From assembly GCF_005080685.1 (NCBI RefSeq), contig NZ_CP039371.1, positions 6,014,001 through 6,078,000 of the forward strand: DNA of 64,000 bases. Reading direction: 5' to 3'. The notes under the pieces were generated by a model, which saw only the letters and a program-made list of their open reading frames with translations, was not told the DNA's origin and ran no database searches. This document shows, piece by piece, positions 48,003 through 59,900 of this stretch. The number at the start of each line of letters is the position of its first letter. The first letter of the stretch is position 1. Made by a program: the position numbers and the translations under genes. Origin of the DNA: Pseudomonas putida (GTDB lineage Bacteria > Pseudomonadota > Gammaproteobacteria > Pseudomonadales > Pseudomonadaceae).

Positions 48003-48746
48003 TTACAGCACCTGGCGCAGGAAGGCCTGGGCCCGCGGGTCCTGCGGGGCATCGAAGAACGCCGCTGGCGAGGCATCCTCGAGCAGCTTGCCGTGATCGA
48101 AGAACAGCACGCGATCGGCCACTTCTCGGGCAAAGCCCATCTCGTGGGTCACGCAGACCATGGTCATGCCTTCCTGGGCCAGGGTCTTCATCACGTCCAG
48201 CACCTCGCCGACCATTTCCGGGTCAAGCGCAGAGGTCGGCTCGTCGAACAGCATCACCTTGGGTTCCATGGCCAGCGCCCGGGCGATCGCCACGCGCTGC
48301 TGCTGGCCACCGGAAAGCCGCGAAGGATATTCGTTGGCCTTCTGCGCGATACCGACCTTTTCCAGCAGCGCCTGCGCCTTGGCCTCGCGCTCGGCCTTGC
48401 CGCGCTTGCGCACCACTTTCTGCGCCAGGCACAGGTTTTCCAGCACGGTCATGTGCGGGAACAGGTTGAAGTGCTGGAACACCATGCCGACTTCGCGGCG
48501 GTAGGCGTTGATGTCGGTCTTCGGGTCCTCCAGCTGCAGGCCGTTGATGGCCACATGGCCCTGGTCGAAATGCTCCAGGCCATTGAGGCAGCGCAGGAAG
48601 GTCGACTTGCCCGAGCCTGACGGGCCGAGCACTACCACCACTTCGCCCTTGGCGACCTGGGTGGTGACGTTGTCCACCGCGCGCACCACCTGCCCACGGG
48701 TATCGAAGACTTTCAGCAGGTCACGAACTTCAATCACTTTGCGCAA
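48003..48746 (-). CDS. Polar amino acid ABC transporter ATPase
   Basis: A 247-residue ATPase of the GlnQ/HisP type. Walker A is [14 protein letters not shown], the signature is [15 protein letters not shown], Walker B is [15 protein letters not shown], and '[25 protein letters not shown]' is the H-loop region typical of polar amino acid importers. It overlaps the permease gene by 17 bp. The order on the minus strand is binding protein, permease, ATPase. Confidence 0.95.
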   Translation of the reverse strand: MRKVIEVRDLLKVFDTRGQVVRAVDNVTTQVAKGEVVVVLGPSGSGKSTFLRCLNGLEHFDQGHVAINGLQLEDPKTDINAYRREVGMVFQHFNLFPHMTVLENLCLAQKVVRKRGKAEREAKAQALLEKVGIAQKANEYPSRLSGGQQQRVAIARALAMEPKVMLFDEPTSALDPEMVGEVLDVMKTLAQEGMTMVCVTHEMGFAREVADRVLFFDHGKLLEDASPAAFFDAPQDPRAQAFLRQVL

Positions 48747-49692
48747 GCCTCCGCTCGAGCCGGCTGGCCAGGTGCGACAGCGGCAGGTTGATCAGCAGGT
48801 ACAAGCCTGCCACGCAGAACCAGATCTCGAAGGTCGAGAACGAGGTGGTGATAGCCTCACGGCCGCTCTTGGTCAGTTCGGTGATGGCGATCACCGAGAC
48901 CAGCGAGGTGTCCTTGACCAGGCTGATGAACTGCCCGGCCAACGGCGGCAGCACGCGCTTGAAGGCCTGGGGCAGGATCACGTGGCGCATCGACTGGGCG
49001 GCGTTAAGGCCCAGCGAGCGGGCCGCCTCGTTCTGTCCCTTGGCGATCGACTGCACACCAGCACGCACGATCTCGGCCACGTAAGCGCCGGTGAACAGCG
49101 CCAGCGCCGCCACCCCGGCGAACTCGCGGGACAGGTTGAGCACGGTGCCGATGAAGAAGTAGAAGATGAAGATCTGCACCAGCAGCGGCGTGCCGCGCAC
49201 CAGTTCGACATACACCGTCGACAGATCGCGCAGGGTCGGGTTGTTGGACAGGCGGCACAAACCGGCTGCCAGGCCGATCAGCAGGCCCAGCGCCCCGGAT
49301 ACCACGGAAATCCACAAGGTCGTCCACAAGCCCCAGGCCAGCGGGCCGGCTGCCCAGTGGCGGGTCACGCCGACCTGGTCGCCCTCGGCGACGTCGTCGC
49401 CGCGGCTCAGTTGCAGGCTGTCCTTGGCCACGTCGAGCACCTGCTCATCGCCGTTTTCGTCCTTGAGCGTGACACGCGCGGCGTCACCGGAAACGACGAT
49501 TTCCTGTACGGTCCCATTACCGGCCGCACGCTGCGCTTCTTCGGCCTTGTAGGCGAAATACTGCGGTACGCGGTTCCAGCGCCACTCGTAGGAAATCATC
49601 GAGGTGGCCAGGTACAGGCTGAACACCAGGCCCACCAGGACCAGCGCGGTCAGCGCATGCCAGGGCCACTGGGCTTTCTTGTGTTTGATCAC
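48730..49692 (-). CDS. Polar amino acid ABC transporter permease with N-terminal insertion
   Basis: A 320-residue HisM/GlnP-type permease. After the first helix (about 13-32) comes a soluble region of some 85 residues ('[21 protein letters not shown]' onward) that ordinary 220-residue permeases lack. The standard five-helix domain follows, with '[20 protein letters not shown]' and the ATPase-contact EAA loop '[23 protein letters not shown]'. A single permease would form a homodimer. Confidence 0.93.
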   Translation of the reverse strand: MIKHKKAQWPWHALTALVLVGLVFSLYLATSMISYEWRWNRVPQYFAYKAEEAQRAAGNGTVQEIVVSGDAARVTLKDENGDEQVLDVAKDSLQLSRGDDVAEGDQVGVTRHWAAGPLAWGLWTTLWISVVSGALGLLIGLAAGLCRLSNNPTLRDLSTVYVELVRGTPLLVQIFIFYFFIGTVLNLSREFAGVAALALFTGAYVAEIVRAGVQSIAKGQNEAARSLGLNAAQSMRHVILPQAFKRVLPPLAGQFISLVKDTSLVSVIAITELTKSGREAITTSFSTFEIWFCVAGLYLLINLPLSHLASRLERRLAQSD

Positions 49693-49769
49693 GTGGGTAC
49701 TTCCGTAAATGCGAACGCGCAGGGTTTACCTGCGCGTCGGGGTCAAAGCCTGGGCTTGTGGCCTGGGCC

Positions 49770-50570
49770 TTATTCCATTTCCTTCAGCCAGTCCTTGTTC
49801 TTGAACCACTTGTCGTGGATACGATCGTAGGTCCCGTCATGCTTGATCTGGTGCAGGAAGTTGTTGATGAAGTTGATGCTGTCGTAGTCGCCCTTCTTCA
49901 GGCCGAAGGCCAGCGGCTCGAAGGTGAATGGCTCGTCGAGGAACACCAGCTTGCCGGCGCCCATCTTCTCCACGGCCACCACGTTGTAGGGGGCATCGTA
50001 GACGAAAGCGTCGGCCTTGCCGTTGACCAGGTCCATCACCGCTTCCGGCTCGTTGTCGTAGCCGTGGTACTTGGCTTTGCTGATCAGCTTCTTGGTCACC
50101 ATCTCGCCGGTGGTGCCGAGCTTGGAGGTGATGCGGTACTTCTCGTTGTTCAGGTCCTTGTACGACTTGATCTCGCCAGCCAGCTCCTTGCGGATCAGCA
50201 GGGTCTGGCCAACGACGATGAAGGGCTCGGAGAAGTTCAGGCGCAGGTTGCGCTCCTGGGTCAGGGTCATGCCGCTGCCGATCATGTCGAACTTGTCGGT
50301 CAGCAGGGCCGGAATGATGCCGTCATAGGCCGTGGACACCGCCTCGAACTTGACGCCCATGGACTTGGCCATGGCCTTGAGGATATCGACTTCGAAGCCG
50401 ATGATCTCGCCACGCTTGTTGGTCATCTGGAACGGCATGTAGGTCGGGTCCATGCCGACGCGCAGGGTGCCGCGCTTGACCGCATCGTCGATGGCACCGG
50501 CCTGGGCCGCCGTAACCGCGACCAGGGCGGTCACGCCCACCAGCAGTCGCGAGAGGTATTTCTTGATCAT
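49770..50570 (-). CDS. Polar amino acid ABC transporter periplasmic binding protein
   Basis: A 266-residue family 3 solute-binding protein with a signal peptide (MIKKYLSRLLVGVTALVAVT, cleaved after AQA). 'LRVGMDPTYMPFQMTNKRGEIIGFEVDIL', 'KFDMIGSGMTLTQERNLRLNFSEPF' and 'LGTTGEMV' form the amino acid site. The ligand is not predictable. The frame is open to 50741, but the ATG at 50570 starts the signal peptide. It is the first gene of a three-gene transporter operon. Confidence 0.94.
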   Translation of the reverse strand: MIKKYLSRLLVGVTALVAVTAAQAGAIDDAVKRGTLRVGMDPTYMPFQMTNKRGEIIGFEVDILKAMAKSMGVKFEAVSTAYDGIIPALLTDKFDMIGSGMTLTQERNLRLNFSEPFIVVGQTLLIRKELAGEIKSYKDLNNEKYRITSKLGTTGEMVTKKLISKAKYHGYDNEPEAVMDLVNGKADAFVYDAPYNVVAVEKMGAGKLVFLDEPFTFEPLAFGLKKGDYDSINFINNFLHQIKHDGTYDRIHDKWFKNKDWLKEME

Positions 50571-50730
50571 CACCAGATCCCCTAGCAAAGAAAATTGCGA
50601 ATTTTTTTGTAGGCACGGCTCTTTTGGGCTGTGCGCGATATCGGAGAGGGATGCTAACGCATGGCGGGCCTGGGACCTAGCGTTGGCGGGGACTTTGTTG
50701 GCCAAAATAGGCCTCTGGGCCCTAAAAAGC

Positions 50731-50794
50731 TTCGCCGGCAAGCCGGCTCCTACAGGTCCGGTGGTAATCCTGTAGGAGCCGGTTTGCCGGCGAT
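50731..50794. repeat. Paired REP element
   Basis: TTCGCCGGCAAGCCGGCTCC and its near-exact complement (GGAGCCGGTTTGCCGGCGA) face each other between the opgH stop and the binding protein gene, both leftward. It probably ends the opgGH transcript. It is the same CCGGCAAGCCGG subtype as at 10108. Confidence 0.88.
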
Positions 50795-50807
50795 TGGGCC
50801 ACTCAGG

Positions 50808-53381
50808 TCAGGCGCCGACGAGCGCCGGCTGACCTTCGTTTTCCGGATGCAACGGCAGCAGCGGCGAATGCGGATCGCTGTCGATCGATGCCCGCCAGGC
50901 GTCGATCCAGGCCGAGTGATGCCCTGCCCACACCTGCTCGTGCAGACGCGACAAGGCCACCGGGTCGCTCAGCAGCGCCAGCCGGGTCGCCAGGTCCAGC
51001 CCTTGCGGGCCGACTTCCAGCGCCTTGGCCACGCGCTCGGCGCGCAAGGCCTCGATCGGCGCGGCCTGGCCGTGTCGTGCCGTGCCCATGGCGCAGGCAA
51101 GGGCGTTCTGCCGCGGGTCGACCACAGCACGCACGAAGCCGTCACGCAGGGCGTGCCAGCGGTTTTCGTGGGCATACTGGTCGGTGGCCAGCAGCTCCTG
51201 CGGGGTGGCGTACTCCTCGGGGATGAGGAACAGCTTCTCGTCCTTGGCCGCCAGGCCCAGGCGCACGCGGCTGGAAATCACCGAAACCGGGATCGACAGC
51301 AGCAGCGAGCCAACGATCGGCGCCAGCCACCATAGGAAGCTCGGGTTCAACCACGCGACCAGTCCGGCCCAGGCGAAGCCCAGCAGGGTCTGTGGGCCAT
51401 GGCGACGCACCGCTTCGCTCCAGGGCGTCGAGTCGTCGTCGCGGCTCGGTGAGTTCCAGGTCGCCGCCCAGCCGAGGAACGCGGCCAGCACGAAGCGGGT
51501 GTGGAAGATCATCCGCACCGGCGCCAGCAGCATGGAGAACAGCATCTCCATCAGCATCGACAGGGTCACCTTGATGCGCCCGCCGAACTCCGTCGCGCCC
51601 TTGGCCCAGATCAGGATGACGCTGAGCAGTTTGGGCAGGAACAGCAGCACGATGGTGGTGGAGAACAGCGCCACGGCTTTCTCCGGATGCCACTGCGGCC
51701 ACAACGGGTAGAGCTGGTAGGGCTCGATGAAGTACTGCGGCTCCATCAGCGTGTTGGTCGCCAGCAAGGCGGTCGACAGCACCAGGAACAGGAACCACAA
51801 CGGCGCCGACAGGTACGACATCACCCCGGTAAGGAACACGGCGCGGTGCACCGGGTGCATGCCCTTGACCAGGAACAGGCGGAAGTTCATCAGGTTGCCG
51901 TGGCACCAGCGCCGGTCACGCTTGAGTTCGTCGAGCAGGTTGGGCGGCAGTTCTTCATAGCTGCCCGGCAGGTCGTAGGCGATCCACACGCCCCAGCCGG
52001 CGCGGCGCATGAGCGCGGCTTCGACGAAGTCGTGGGAAAGGATCGCGCCGGCGAATGCGCCCTTGCCTGGCAGCGGCGCGAGGGCGCAGTGCTCGATGAA
52101 CGGCTTCATGCGAATGATCGCGTTGTGGCCCCAGTAGTGCGACTCGCCCAACTGCCAGAAGTGCAGGCCGGCGGTGAACAGCGGGCCGTACACGCGAGTG
52201 GCGAACTGCTGCATGCGCGCATAGAGGGTGTCCATGCCCGACGCTTTCGGCGCGGTCTGGATGATACCGGCTTCCGGGTTGGCCTCCATCAGGCGCACCA
52301 GGCCGCTCAGGCATTCGCCACTCATGACGCTGTCGGCGTCGAGCACGACCATGTACTTGTACTCGCCACCCCAGCGACGGCAGAAGTCGTCGAGGTTGCC
52401 GCTCTTGCGCTTCACCCGGCGCCGGCGACGGCGGTAGAAGATGCGGCCGAAGCCCTTGGTCTCGCGGCACACGTCCAGCCAGGCCTGTTGCTCGGCCACG
52501 GCGATGTCGGTGTCGTTGGTGTCGCTGAGCACGAAGAAGTCGAAACGGTCGAGGTTGCCGCTGGCAGCCACCGACTCGAACGTTGCCCGCAGGCCGGCGA
52601 ACACCCGCGGCACGTCTTCGTTGCAGATCGGCATCACCAGCGCGGTGCGCGCCTCGGGTGCGATCGGCTCGTTGCCCGCGCTGCTGCCGGAAATCCGGTA
52701 CTTGTCGCGCCCGGTGAGCAACTCGAGAAAGCCCATCAAGGCGGTCCAGAAGCCCGCCGAAACCCAGCAGAAGAGGATGCCGAAGAGGATCAGGATGGAC
52801 GTCTGCAAGGCGTACGGCCAGACCTGCACCACGGTGTCCCAGACCGACTGGCTGAGAATCTCGTCGAGGTCGACGAACGACCAGCCCTGGTACGGCAGGA
52901 TGCCCTTCATGTACCAGCCGGCGACGATGGTCTGGCCGATCATCAGGGTCAGCAGGATGTAGCGGCGGATCGAACCGACCGTGCGCCAGCGCGCCGGCGG
53001 CAGCTCGCGCTTGGGCGGCTGCGGGGCGTTGGTGCGGCCGGTCATGCGGCGCCACATGCGGATCAGGATATTGGTGCGCCAGGGCTCCGGGACCACCCGG
53101 GTACGCTGGATCGGCGGCGCGATCTTCAGGCACAGCCGGCCGTTGCCGTCGACGCCGAGCATTTCGGCGTCTTCCAGCTCGGCGGCACTGCCCACGGTCA
53201 GGCGCGCACCGACCGAGGCCTGCACGGCCTCGGCGGGGGCGGCAGCCGGGTTGGCCGCCAGGCGTTGGTGCAGCTCACCGAACGAGGTGCAGCTGGCGAG
53301 TTCCGCGCGCTGCTGATCGCTCAGTGGGAGGTGGGCCAGGTATTCGCCAAGCGATTCCGGCCTTGCGCTTGAGTTACTCAT
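50808..53381 (-). CDS. opgH: Glucans biosynthesis glucosyltransferase H
   Basis: An 857-residue inner-membrane enzyme that makes the beta-1,2-linked backbone of osmoregulated periplasmic glucans from UDP-glucose. The family 2 glycosyltransferase motifs are visible: 'FFVLSDTND', the metal-binding '[10 protein letters not shown]' and [10 protein letters not shown]; about eight membrane helices surround the catalytic domain. Its start overlaps the opgG stop by 8 bp, so translation is coupled. Confidence 0.97.
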   Translation of the reverse strand: MSNSSARPESLGEYLAHLPLSDQQRAELASCTSFGELHQRLAANPAAAPAEAVQASVGARLTVGSAAELEDAEMLGVDGNGRLCLKIAPPIQRTRVVPEPWRTNILIRMWRRMTGRTNAPQPPKRELPPARWRTVGSIRRYILLTLMIGQTIVAGWYMKGILPYQGWSFVDLDEILSQSVWDTVVQVWPYALQTSILILFGILFCWVSAGFWTALMGFLELLTGRDKYRISGSSAGNEPIAPEARTALVMPICNEDVPRVFAGLRATFESVAASGNLDRFDFFVLSDTNDTDIAVAEQQAWLDVCRETKGFGRIFYRRRRRRVKRKSGNLDDFCRRWGGEYKYMVVLDADSVMSGECLSGLVRLMEANPEAGIIQTAPKASGMDTLYARMQQFATRVYGPLFTAGLHFWQLGESHYWGHNAIIRMKPFIEHCALAPLPGKGAFAGAILSHDFVEAALMRRAGWGVWIAYDLPGSYEELPPNLLDELKRDRRWCHGNLMNFRLFLVKGMHPVHRAVFLTGVMSYLSAPLWFLFLVLSTALLATNTLMEPQYFIEPYQLYPLWPQWHPEKAVALFSTTIVLLFLPKLLSVILIWAKGATEFGGRIKVTLSMLMEMLFSMLLAPVRMIFHTRFVLAAFLGWAATWNSPSRDDDSTPWSEAVRRHGPQTLLGFAWAGLVAWLNPSFLWWLAPIVGSLLLSIPVSVISSRVRLGLAAKDEKLFLIPEEYATPQELLATDQYAHENRWHALRDGFVRAVVDPRQNALACAMGTARHGQAAPIEALRAERVAKALEVGPQGLDLATRLALLSDPVALSRLHEQVWAGHHSAWIDAWRASIDSDPHSPLLPLHPENEGQPALVGA

Positions 53382-55113
53382 CGGCAGGCAACTGATAGCT
53401 CCAGGTCTCGGTCAGCACCTGTTCGGTGGTGGCCGGGGTCCCGTTGGTGGACGCCGCGTCGGCGGCAGGTTGTTCAGCCTTGGCGGTGGCGTCCGCCTTG
53501 GCGGCCTTGTCGGCCTTGGCATGCTTGGCAGCGGCCTTGTCCTGCTTGGCGTCCTGGGCAGCCTTGGGCGCCTCGACCGGCACGTCACGCACCAGCGCGG
53601 CACGCATTTCGGTCGACTTGTTGGCTTCCTTGAGCTTCAACCGCAGGGTCAGGCGCCAGCCCTTGGTCTCCGGGTTGTAGCGCAGGTTGTTCTCGACCAC
53701 CTCGGCATTGTCGTCGGTGCTGATCTGGCTGCGCACCGGGGTATCTTCCGGCAGGGCGGCGAGCGCGGGGCCGGCGAAGTCGACCAGGAAGGCCACGCTG
53801 CCGTCGGGCTGGCGAATCAGGTTGGACTGCTTGACGTCGCCAGTGGAGCGCAGGGTCTGCTTGACCCAGCCCAGGTCCGGCGCCTGGAACTTCGGCTCGT
53901 CGATGGTCCAGTGCAGGCGGTAGGCGTACTCGATCGGCTGGCCGGGCTCAGGCAGTTTTTCCGGGCTCCAGAAGGCAACGATGTTGTCGTTGGTCTCGTC
54001 GGCGGTCGGGATCTCGACCAGGTCGACGGTGCCCTTGCCCCAGTCGCCCTTAGGCTCGATCCAGGCGCTCGGGCGCTTCTGGTAGTTGTCGTCGAGGTCT
54101 TCATAGTCGCTGAAGGCGCGCTGGCGCTGCATCAGGCCGAAACCACGCGGGTTCTCGACGCTGAAGTTGCTCACGGCCAGGTGTTTCGGGTTGTTCAGCG
54201 GGCGCCACAGCCACTCGCCGTTGCCGGCATGGATCGACAGGCCTTCGGAGTCGTGCAGGGCCGGACGGTAGTTCATGACCTTGGACGGCTGGTTGGGGCC
54301 GAACAGGTACATGCTGGTCAGCGGGGCGATGCCCAGGCGGCTGACGTGGTCACGCAGGAATACGCGCGACTGCACATCGACCACGGTGTCGTTGCCCGGA
54401 CGCAGGATCAGCTTGTAGGCGCCGGTGGAACGCGGCGAGTCGAGCAGGGCGTAGATCACCAGGTGCTTGTCGGCCGGCTTGGGCTTCTCGACCCAGAACT
54501 CGGTGAAGCGCGGGAATTCCTCGCCCGACGGCAGCGCGGTGTCGATGGCCAGGCCACGGGCCGACAGGCCGTACACGTGGCCCTTGCCGACGACACGGAA
54601 ATAGCTGGCGCCAAGCAGGGTCATGATCTCGTCCTGCTTGTCGGCCTTGTTGATCGGGTAGAGCACGCGGAACCCGGCGTAGCCGAGGTTCTTGGTGGTT
54701 TCCGGGTCGTGCGGCACGTCACCGAACTCGAAGCGGCTCGGGTCGTACTTGATTTCCTCCACCTTGGTGGCGGTGACCTCGTTGATCTTCACCGGGGTAT
54801 CGAAGTGCATGCCCTGATGATAGAAGGAAAGCTTGAAGGGGGTCTTGTCCTTGGCCCACTCGGCTTTTTCCTGCAGGAAATGAATCTTCTGGTAGTCCGC
54901 GAACTTCATGTCGCGGAACACGGCCGGGAGATTGCTTTTCGGTGCCTCGTACTTCTGGCCGGCCAGATCCTTTGCCTTGGCTGCAACATCGTCAAGATTG
55001 AATGCCCACAGCTGACCCGCGCTCATCAGGCCGAACAGTGCCACACCGGCCATCAGCGCAGAGCGCAGGCGGGTGCCAGGGATTCTTGACGCTTTTTGGG
55101 GACTTACAATCAC
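53374..55113 (-). CDS. opgG: Glucans biosynthesis protein G
   Basis: A 579-residue periplasmic protein needed for backbone synthesis or branching of periplasmic glucans. The signal peptide includes '[19 protein letters not shown]' (cleaved near WAF). '[10 protein letters not shown]', '[27 protein letters not shown]' and '[15 protein letters not shown]' are MdoG marks. It is longer than E. coli OpgG (511) because of an Ala/Lys-rich insertion near the C-terminus (from about residue 515). The GTG at 55113 (VIVSPQKAS), with GAGGG upstream, is preferred over an earlier start. The AT-richer 55114-55336 holds the likely promoter. Confidence 0.95.
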   Translation of the reverse strand: MIVSPQKASRIPGTRLRSALMAGVALFGLMSAGQLWAFNLDDVAAKAKDLAGQKYEAPKSNLPAVFRDMKFADYQKIHFLQEKAEWAKDKTPFKLSFYHQGMHFDTPVKINEVTATKVEEIKYDPSRFEFGDVPHDPETTKNLGYAGFRVLYPINKADKQDEIMTLLGASYFRVVGKGHVYGLSARGLAIDTALPSGEEFPRFTEFWVEKPKPADKHLVIYALLDSPRSTGAYKLILRPGNDTVVDVQSRVFLRDHVSRLGIAPLTSMYLFGPNQPSKVMNYRPALHDSEGLSIHAGNGEWLWRPLNNPKHLAVSNFSVENPRGFGLMQRQRAFSDYEDLDDNYQKRPSAWIEPKGDWGKGTVDLVEIPTADETNDNIVAFWSPEKLPEPGQPIEYAYRLHWTIDEPKFQAPDLGWVKQTLRSTGDVKQSNLIRQPDGSVAFLVDFAGPALAALPEDTPVRSQISTDDNAEVVENNLRYNPETKGWRLTLRLKLKEANKSTEMRAALVRDVPVEAPKAAQDAKQDKAAAKHAKADKAAKADATAKAEQPAADAASTNGTPATTEQVLTETWSYQLPADE

Positions 55114-55336
55114 GAGCAACCCTCGCCGAAAACAGATCATGAAACCAACGGCCAGCTACCATTGCCGGGTTGGCGAGCACTGTTCGGACCCCGTGAGGGC
55201 GTAATGATTCCCCAAACGGATCCAGACAATGCTCGAGTCGGAGTGAAACGAACCTGCGGACGCAGGCTCATGTAGCGCGCGATTATCCAGCAGGTCGCGT
55301 TACAACGCATCAGGCTTGTACAACTATTTATCGTAC

Positions 55337-55370
55337 AAAACCCCTTGTTTTCCTACAAACACGGGGTTTT
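55337..55370 (-). terminator. Rho-independent terminator after dtd
   Basis: AAAACCCC (55337-55344) pairs with GGGGTTTT (55363-55370), with further pairing inside (GTTT with AAAC). Read leftwards it lies six bases after the dtd stop and ends in a T run, so it would stop the pip-dtd transcript. The symmetry lets it work both ways. Confidence 0.8.
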
Positions 55371-55376
55371 TCGACC

Positions 55377-55814
55377 TCATATTTGTAACATAAATGTTAC
55401 AGGGCCATCATTCACCAGGTGCACCTGCATGTCCGCGCCAAAGCGCCCGCATGCCACATCGGCATGCTGGCCCTGGGCTCGCTCCAGCAGATAATCGAAC
55501 AGCTCGGCCCCCAAGGCGGGTGGCGCCGCTGTCGAGAAGCTCGGACGCATCCCACTGCGCGTGTCGGCTGCCAGGGTGAACTGCGACACCAGCAACAGGC
55601 CGCCCTGCACATCCTTGAGCGACAGGTTCATCTTGCCCTGTGGATCGCTGAACACCCGATAGTTGAGCAGCTTGTGCAAGAGCTTATCGGCATGCTCGCG
55701 GGTATCTCCAGGCTCCACCGCCACCAGCACCAGCAGGCCCTGGTCGATGGCGCCGACGATTTCCCCGCCCACCTCGACGCGTGCGCCACGCACGCGCTGC
55801 AGCAGGCCCTTCAT
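55377..55814 (-). CDS. dtd: D-aminoacyl-tRNA deacylase
   Basis: A 145-residue cytoplasmic enzyme removing D-amino acids (and Gly) from wrongly charged tRNA. It starts [20 protein letters not shown]; the [19 protein letters not shown] motif holds the SQ-T catalytic pocket, and the cross-subunit GP motif is in '[13 protein letters not shown]'. It overlaps the pip stop by four bases and is co-translated. Confidence 0.96.
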   Translation of the reverse strand: MKGLLQRVRGARVEVGGEIVGAIDQGLLVLVAVEPGDTREHADKLLHKLLNYRVFSDPQGKMNLSLKDVQGGLLLVSQFTLAADTRSGMRPSFSTAAPPALGAELFDYLLERAQGQHADVACGRFGADMQVHLVNDGPVTFMLQI

Positions 55815-56782
55815 GCTTCTTCCAAAGGCAGGTCGAGCAGGCGACGGGCCATCTGGTCGGCGGCGCGCACCAGGGCGTCGGTGATGCCGGGCTCGGAGGC
55901 CGCGTGACCGGCATCGCGGATGACCTTCAGCTCGCTGTTCGGCCAGGCCTGGTGCAGTGCCCAGGCGTTGTCCAGCGGGCAGATCACGTCATAGCGGCCA
56001 TGCACGATGACCGCCGGCAGGTGGGCGATCTTGGGCATGTCGCGAATCAGCTGGTCAGGCTCGAGGAAGGCGTTGTTGGTGAAGTAGTGGCACTCGATAC
56101 GGGCGATCGACAAGGCGCGTGCCGGTTCGGAGAAACGGTCGACCACCAGCGGGTTCGGGCGCAAGGTGGCGGTGCGCCCCTCCCAGGTCGACCAGGCCTT
56201 GGCCGCATGCATCTGGGCGATCTGGTCGTTGCCGGTGAGGCGCTTGTGGAAGGCCTTGACCAGGTCGCCGCGCTCCTCGGGCGGAATCGGCGCGATGTAG
56301 TCCTGCCAGTAGTCGGGGAACAGGCGGCTGGCGCCAGCCTGGTAGAACCACTCGATCTCCTGCGGCCGGCACAGGAAGATGCCGCGCAGGATCAGGCCAT
56401 GCACCCGCTCCGGGTGCTTCTGGGCGTAGGCCAGCGCCAGGGTCGAGCCCCACGAGCCACCGAACAGCACCCACTTGTCGATGCCAAGCTGCTCGCGAAT
56501 GCGCTCCATGTCCTCGACCAGGTGCCAGGTGGTGTTGTTCTCCAGGCTCGCATGGGGCGTGGAGCGGCCACAGCCGCGCTGGTCGAAGGTGATGATCCGG
56601 TACAGATTGGGGTCGAAGTAGCAACGGCTCTGGGCATCGCAACCGGCGCCTGGGCCGCCATGGATGAACAGCACCGGCAGACCTTCCGGCGAACCGCTTT
56701 CATCGACGTACAGTACATGCGGCGCTTCCACGGCCAGATCGTGCCGGGCGTAGGGTTTGATCTGCGGGTACAGGGTCTGCAT
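55811..56782 (-). CDS. pip: Proline iminopeptidase
   Basis: A 323-residue alpha/beta hydrolase releasing N-terminal proline. It begins [20 protein letters not shown]; '[11 protein letters not shown]' is the oxyanion loop, '[13 protein letters not shown]' the family motif, Ser110 in GGSWGS the nucleophile, and Asp in 'GRYDVICPL' and His in '[10 protein letters not shown]' complete the triad. The ATG at 56782 follows GGAG. It diverges from the toxin-like gene across 181 bases. Confidence 0.96.
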   Translation of the reverse strand: MQTLYPQIKPYARHDLAVEAPHVLYVDESGSPEGLPVLFIHGGPGAGCDAQSRCYFDPNLYRIITFDQRGCGRSTPHASLENNTTWHLVEDMERIREQLGIDKWVLFGGSWGSTLALAYAQKHPERVHGLILRGIFLCRPQEIEWFYQAGASRLFPDYWQDYIAPIPPEERGDLVKAFHKRLTGNDQIAQMHAAKAWSTWEGRTATLRPNPLVVDRFSEPARALSIARIECHYFTNNAFLEPDQLIRDMPKIAHLPAVIVHGRYDVICPLDNAWALHQAWPNSELKVIRDAGHAASEPGITDALVRAADQMARRLLDLPLEEA

Positions 56783-56963
56783 TGCGCACTCCGTGTGGGG
56801 ATTGATTCGGCCGTTGGCCATCATAAACCTGAATCGCCCATTTGAGCATGCCTTGTCGAATGCTCGCCTGAAAGCGTAGGCCGGCAGAAGCTTGACGTAT
56901 CTAACGCGCGTCATCCAGACAGGTACTCCACGCTCCGCTCCTCTCAATAGCGGAGCCATCGTA

Positions 56964-59900
56964 GTGTCCACCTCCAACGCCAATACTCCTTATGCGCTGA
57001 TCGAGCGAAAAATCCCCGACTGGATGAAGTCAGCGCCAAGCACGACCCACAAGGCCTTGCGCAAAGCAGTCGCCACCCCGTTGCCCTGGCTGGAAAAAGC
57101 GCTCCTGGAGCAACCGGAAATTGTCCTGCAACAGCGCTTTGATCATGTCCTTCACATTCAGGCCGAAGCCAGCCTCAAGGCACTGCTCAAGCCCCTCAAA
57201 AAGCCGGATGCCTTCGCCGCGCCGTTGTTGACCAAGGCTATCGAGAAGCGCTTTGGGCTCAAGCTCGATGTGCGGCGTACCTACCTGTTCAACGCGAAAA
57301 AGGCCGCAGCCTACAAACGCGCTGACGAGAGCGGACACGATGACTTCGTCGTCGCCAGCAGAGCCCTCAAACGAGCAACCCAATCCCTGCTGCATTGCGC
57401 CTTGCAAAACTTCGAAGCTTCCGAGGCCAAGGCTGGCGGGCTCGATGAGGAAGCAACGTTCAGATCGGTGGTGCTCGACAGCAATGTTTTCCGCCTCCAT
57501 GTCCCTGAAGGCAAGCCGGTCGCGATACCGCCGGACGAGTTTGCCGCCCTCGCCCGTGAACTGGACCTGGGCGGCCAGTACCAGAACCTGCTCAGCGCAT
57601 TGCGCACCCCCGTGCCTGCACAAGCAGGCGTGAGCGCCGCCGAGGACGATCCGCTGCTTACGCGACTGAAGGCGTCGGAGCACGCCAGCCTGCGCTCGCA
57701 TGCGCATTTGGCGATGCTCCAAGGGCATGTCGATGCCGACATGTACGCAGCCCTGCTGCTCGTGCCGAAAATGGCCCATCCGCAATACCGGGGAACGTCG
57801 GTCTGCTGTAGCTTCCTCAAGCTCTGGGATATGGAGCTTACCGGAATCGTCGCCATTGGCCCGGACCGTGAAGTCTCCAGCAAACCCGTGCCGGTGGTGG
57901 TGTTCATTCCTGACGACCCGATATGCCCCCTGAAACAATACGAATCGACCGGCGCCTTTACCGCTGAACTGCGCGATCGGCTGCGCGATGCAAGCTATCT
58001 GTCGTTCTTCCAGCGGTTCGTTCCGGCGCGTCACCTGAATACCTTCTTGAGCAAGCTCGAAGACTGTCTGAACCCCAAGTCAGGATTCTTGCCGATCGGG
58101 TATCGACCTCGGGTGCCCGACCCCAATGCACGCCTGCCTCTGGGCGAAAGCGAGGTGCTGACGAAACTGCTCGTCCAGGTGGCCAGCCAAAAGATCGAAC
58201 GCCTGCAAGACGATGCGCGGTTCCATGCAGTGCCCACTGCGCTGATTGACGACCGGGCATTCTGGGAGCGCCTGGAGTACTTTGCGCAAAAGACGATGCA
58301 GGCACTGAGTGTCGCCGCCTTCTTCGTTCCTGTCCTGGGCGAGGTCATGATGGGAGTCGCCGCGTTCGACCTGGCCCACGAGGTGTTCGAAGGCATCGAC
58401 AGCTGGACCAAGGGGGAAACCGAGCAAGCCCTCGGCTACCTGTTCGATGTACTCGAAAACGTCGCGTTCATGGCGGCCCTGGGTGCCGCCGGGCATTCGA
58501 CGGGTATGCCTGCCATCGAGCACACTCCGGTTGAAATGCCATCGTTCATCGAGGAACTGGACGCCATCGACATGCCCAATGGCGAGCCGCGCCTGTGGAA
58601 ACCGGACCTCGAGCCCTTTGGCCATGACATCGTCCTGCCTGGCGACTTGCGGCCCAACGAGTTCGGCGTCTACGAGTACCAGGGCAAGACCTGGCTCACC
58701 GTGGAAGACCGGGCTTACTCGATCAGGCCGACGGAAACGCCCGACCTGTTCAAGATCGAGCACCCTACCGACCCCTCCCGCTATGAACCGACCGTCCGCC
58801 ACAACGGCGCGGGTAACTGGCTGTATGAAACGGACCGCCCATTGCAATGGGAGGGCATCCAGTTGTTCCGCCGCAGCGGCCCGCACAACGTACATTTCAG
58901 TGATGAGGTCGCCAATCGCATCCTGCGCATCACCGATACCCACGAAGCGGTGCTGCGCCGAATAGTCAGCGAAGGCAAGCGCCTGCCAGGGCAATTGGAA
59001 GACACCCTGCAGCGCTTCTTCCTGGATGAGAAGGTCGCGCAACACCTCGCAGACGCTCCGTTCTCAGATAGAAGTTCACTGTTCCATCGACTGTACAGCG
59101 AACAGCAGCCACCGCAGAGCTTGCGCGACGAGATGATTCTCGAGGCGGGCCCTCGATTGCCTGCGGCCATCCGCCAGGAACTGCTGCGCGAGGCGACTGC
59201 CGCCGAGCTGCAAGCCCTCGACCAGAGAGTCATGCCACCTCGCCTGAAAGCGGAAATCGATGCCTACCTACCCAACGTGCGGTTGACCCGCGCCTATGAA
59301 AACCTGTTCATAAGCTCGGTACGCTCGCTCGATACCGACAAGCTGATCATGCATACCCTGGAGCGCCTGCCAGGCTGGCAGCAGCAGGTACGCATCGAGA
59401 TCCACGACGGAGCGTTCGCCGGCCCTCTGCAGGACAGCATAGGGCCGACCGACGCCGCCATCACCCGATTCCTCAGCCGCGAGCCCGATGGCTATCGCCT
59501 GCAGCCGACCGACGGCGGCACCGGGGAAGGTGGGCGAACACTCTATTCCGCCATCGCCGAAGCCTTGCCCGCAGCGCAATTGACTGCTTTGGGGCTGACC
59601 ACGGACAACGCCGCCGCTGGTTTGGAACAGCAAGTGCAACAGGCGCCCTTGATGCCGCGCAAAGCGTTACGCGAACTGCTGGGAATCCCTGCACGTCAAC
59701 CAGGCTTCGTGCCCCCGATGCGCCTGGCCGATGGCAGGATCGGCTACCCGCTCAGCGGCCGCGGCGCCCTCGCCGGCTACATCCTTCGCGATACGCTGCT
59801 CGACATGATCCGCCTGCTGGGGATCGAAGAGCATTACCCACTTTCAGCCGAAAGCATACTGAGCCAGCTCGAAAGCACCGGCATGACCCGCCCGCAAATC

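Noticed and set aside
51501-55089. Two long plus-strand frames opposite opgH and opgG
   Set aside because: Antisense shadows rich in His/Arg/Gln, with no domain signal.
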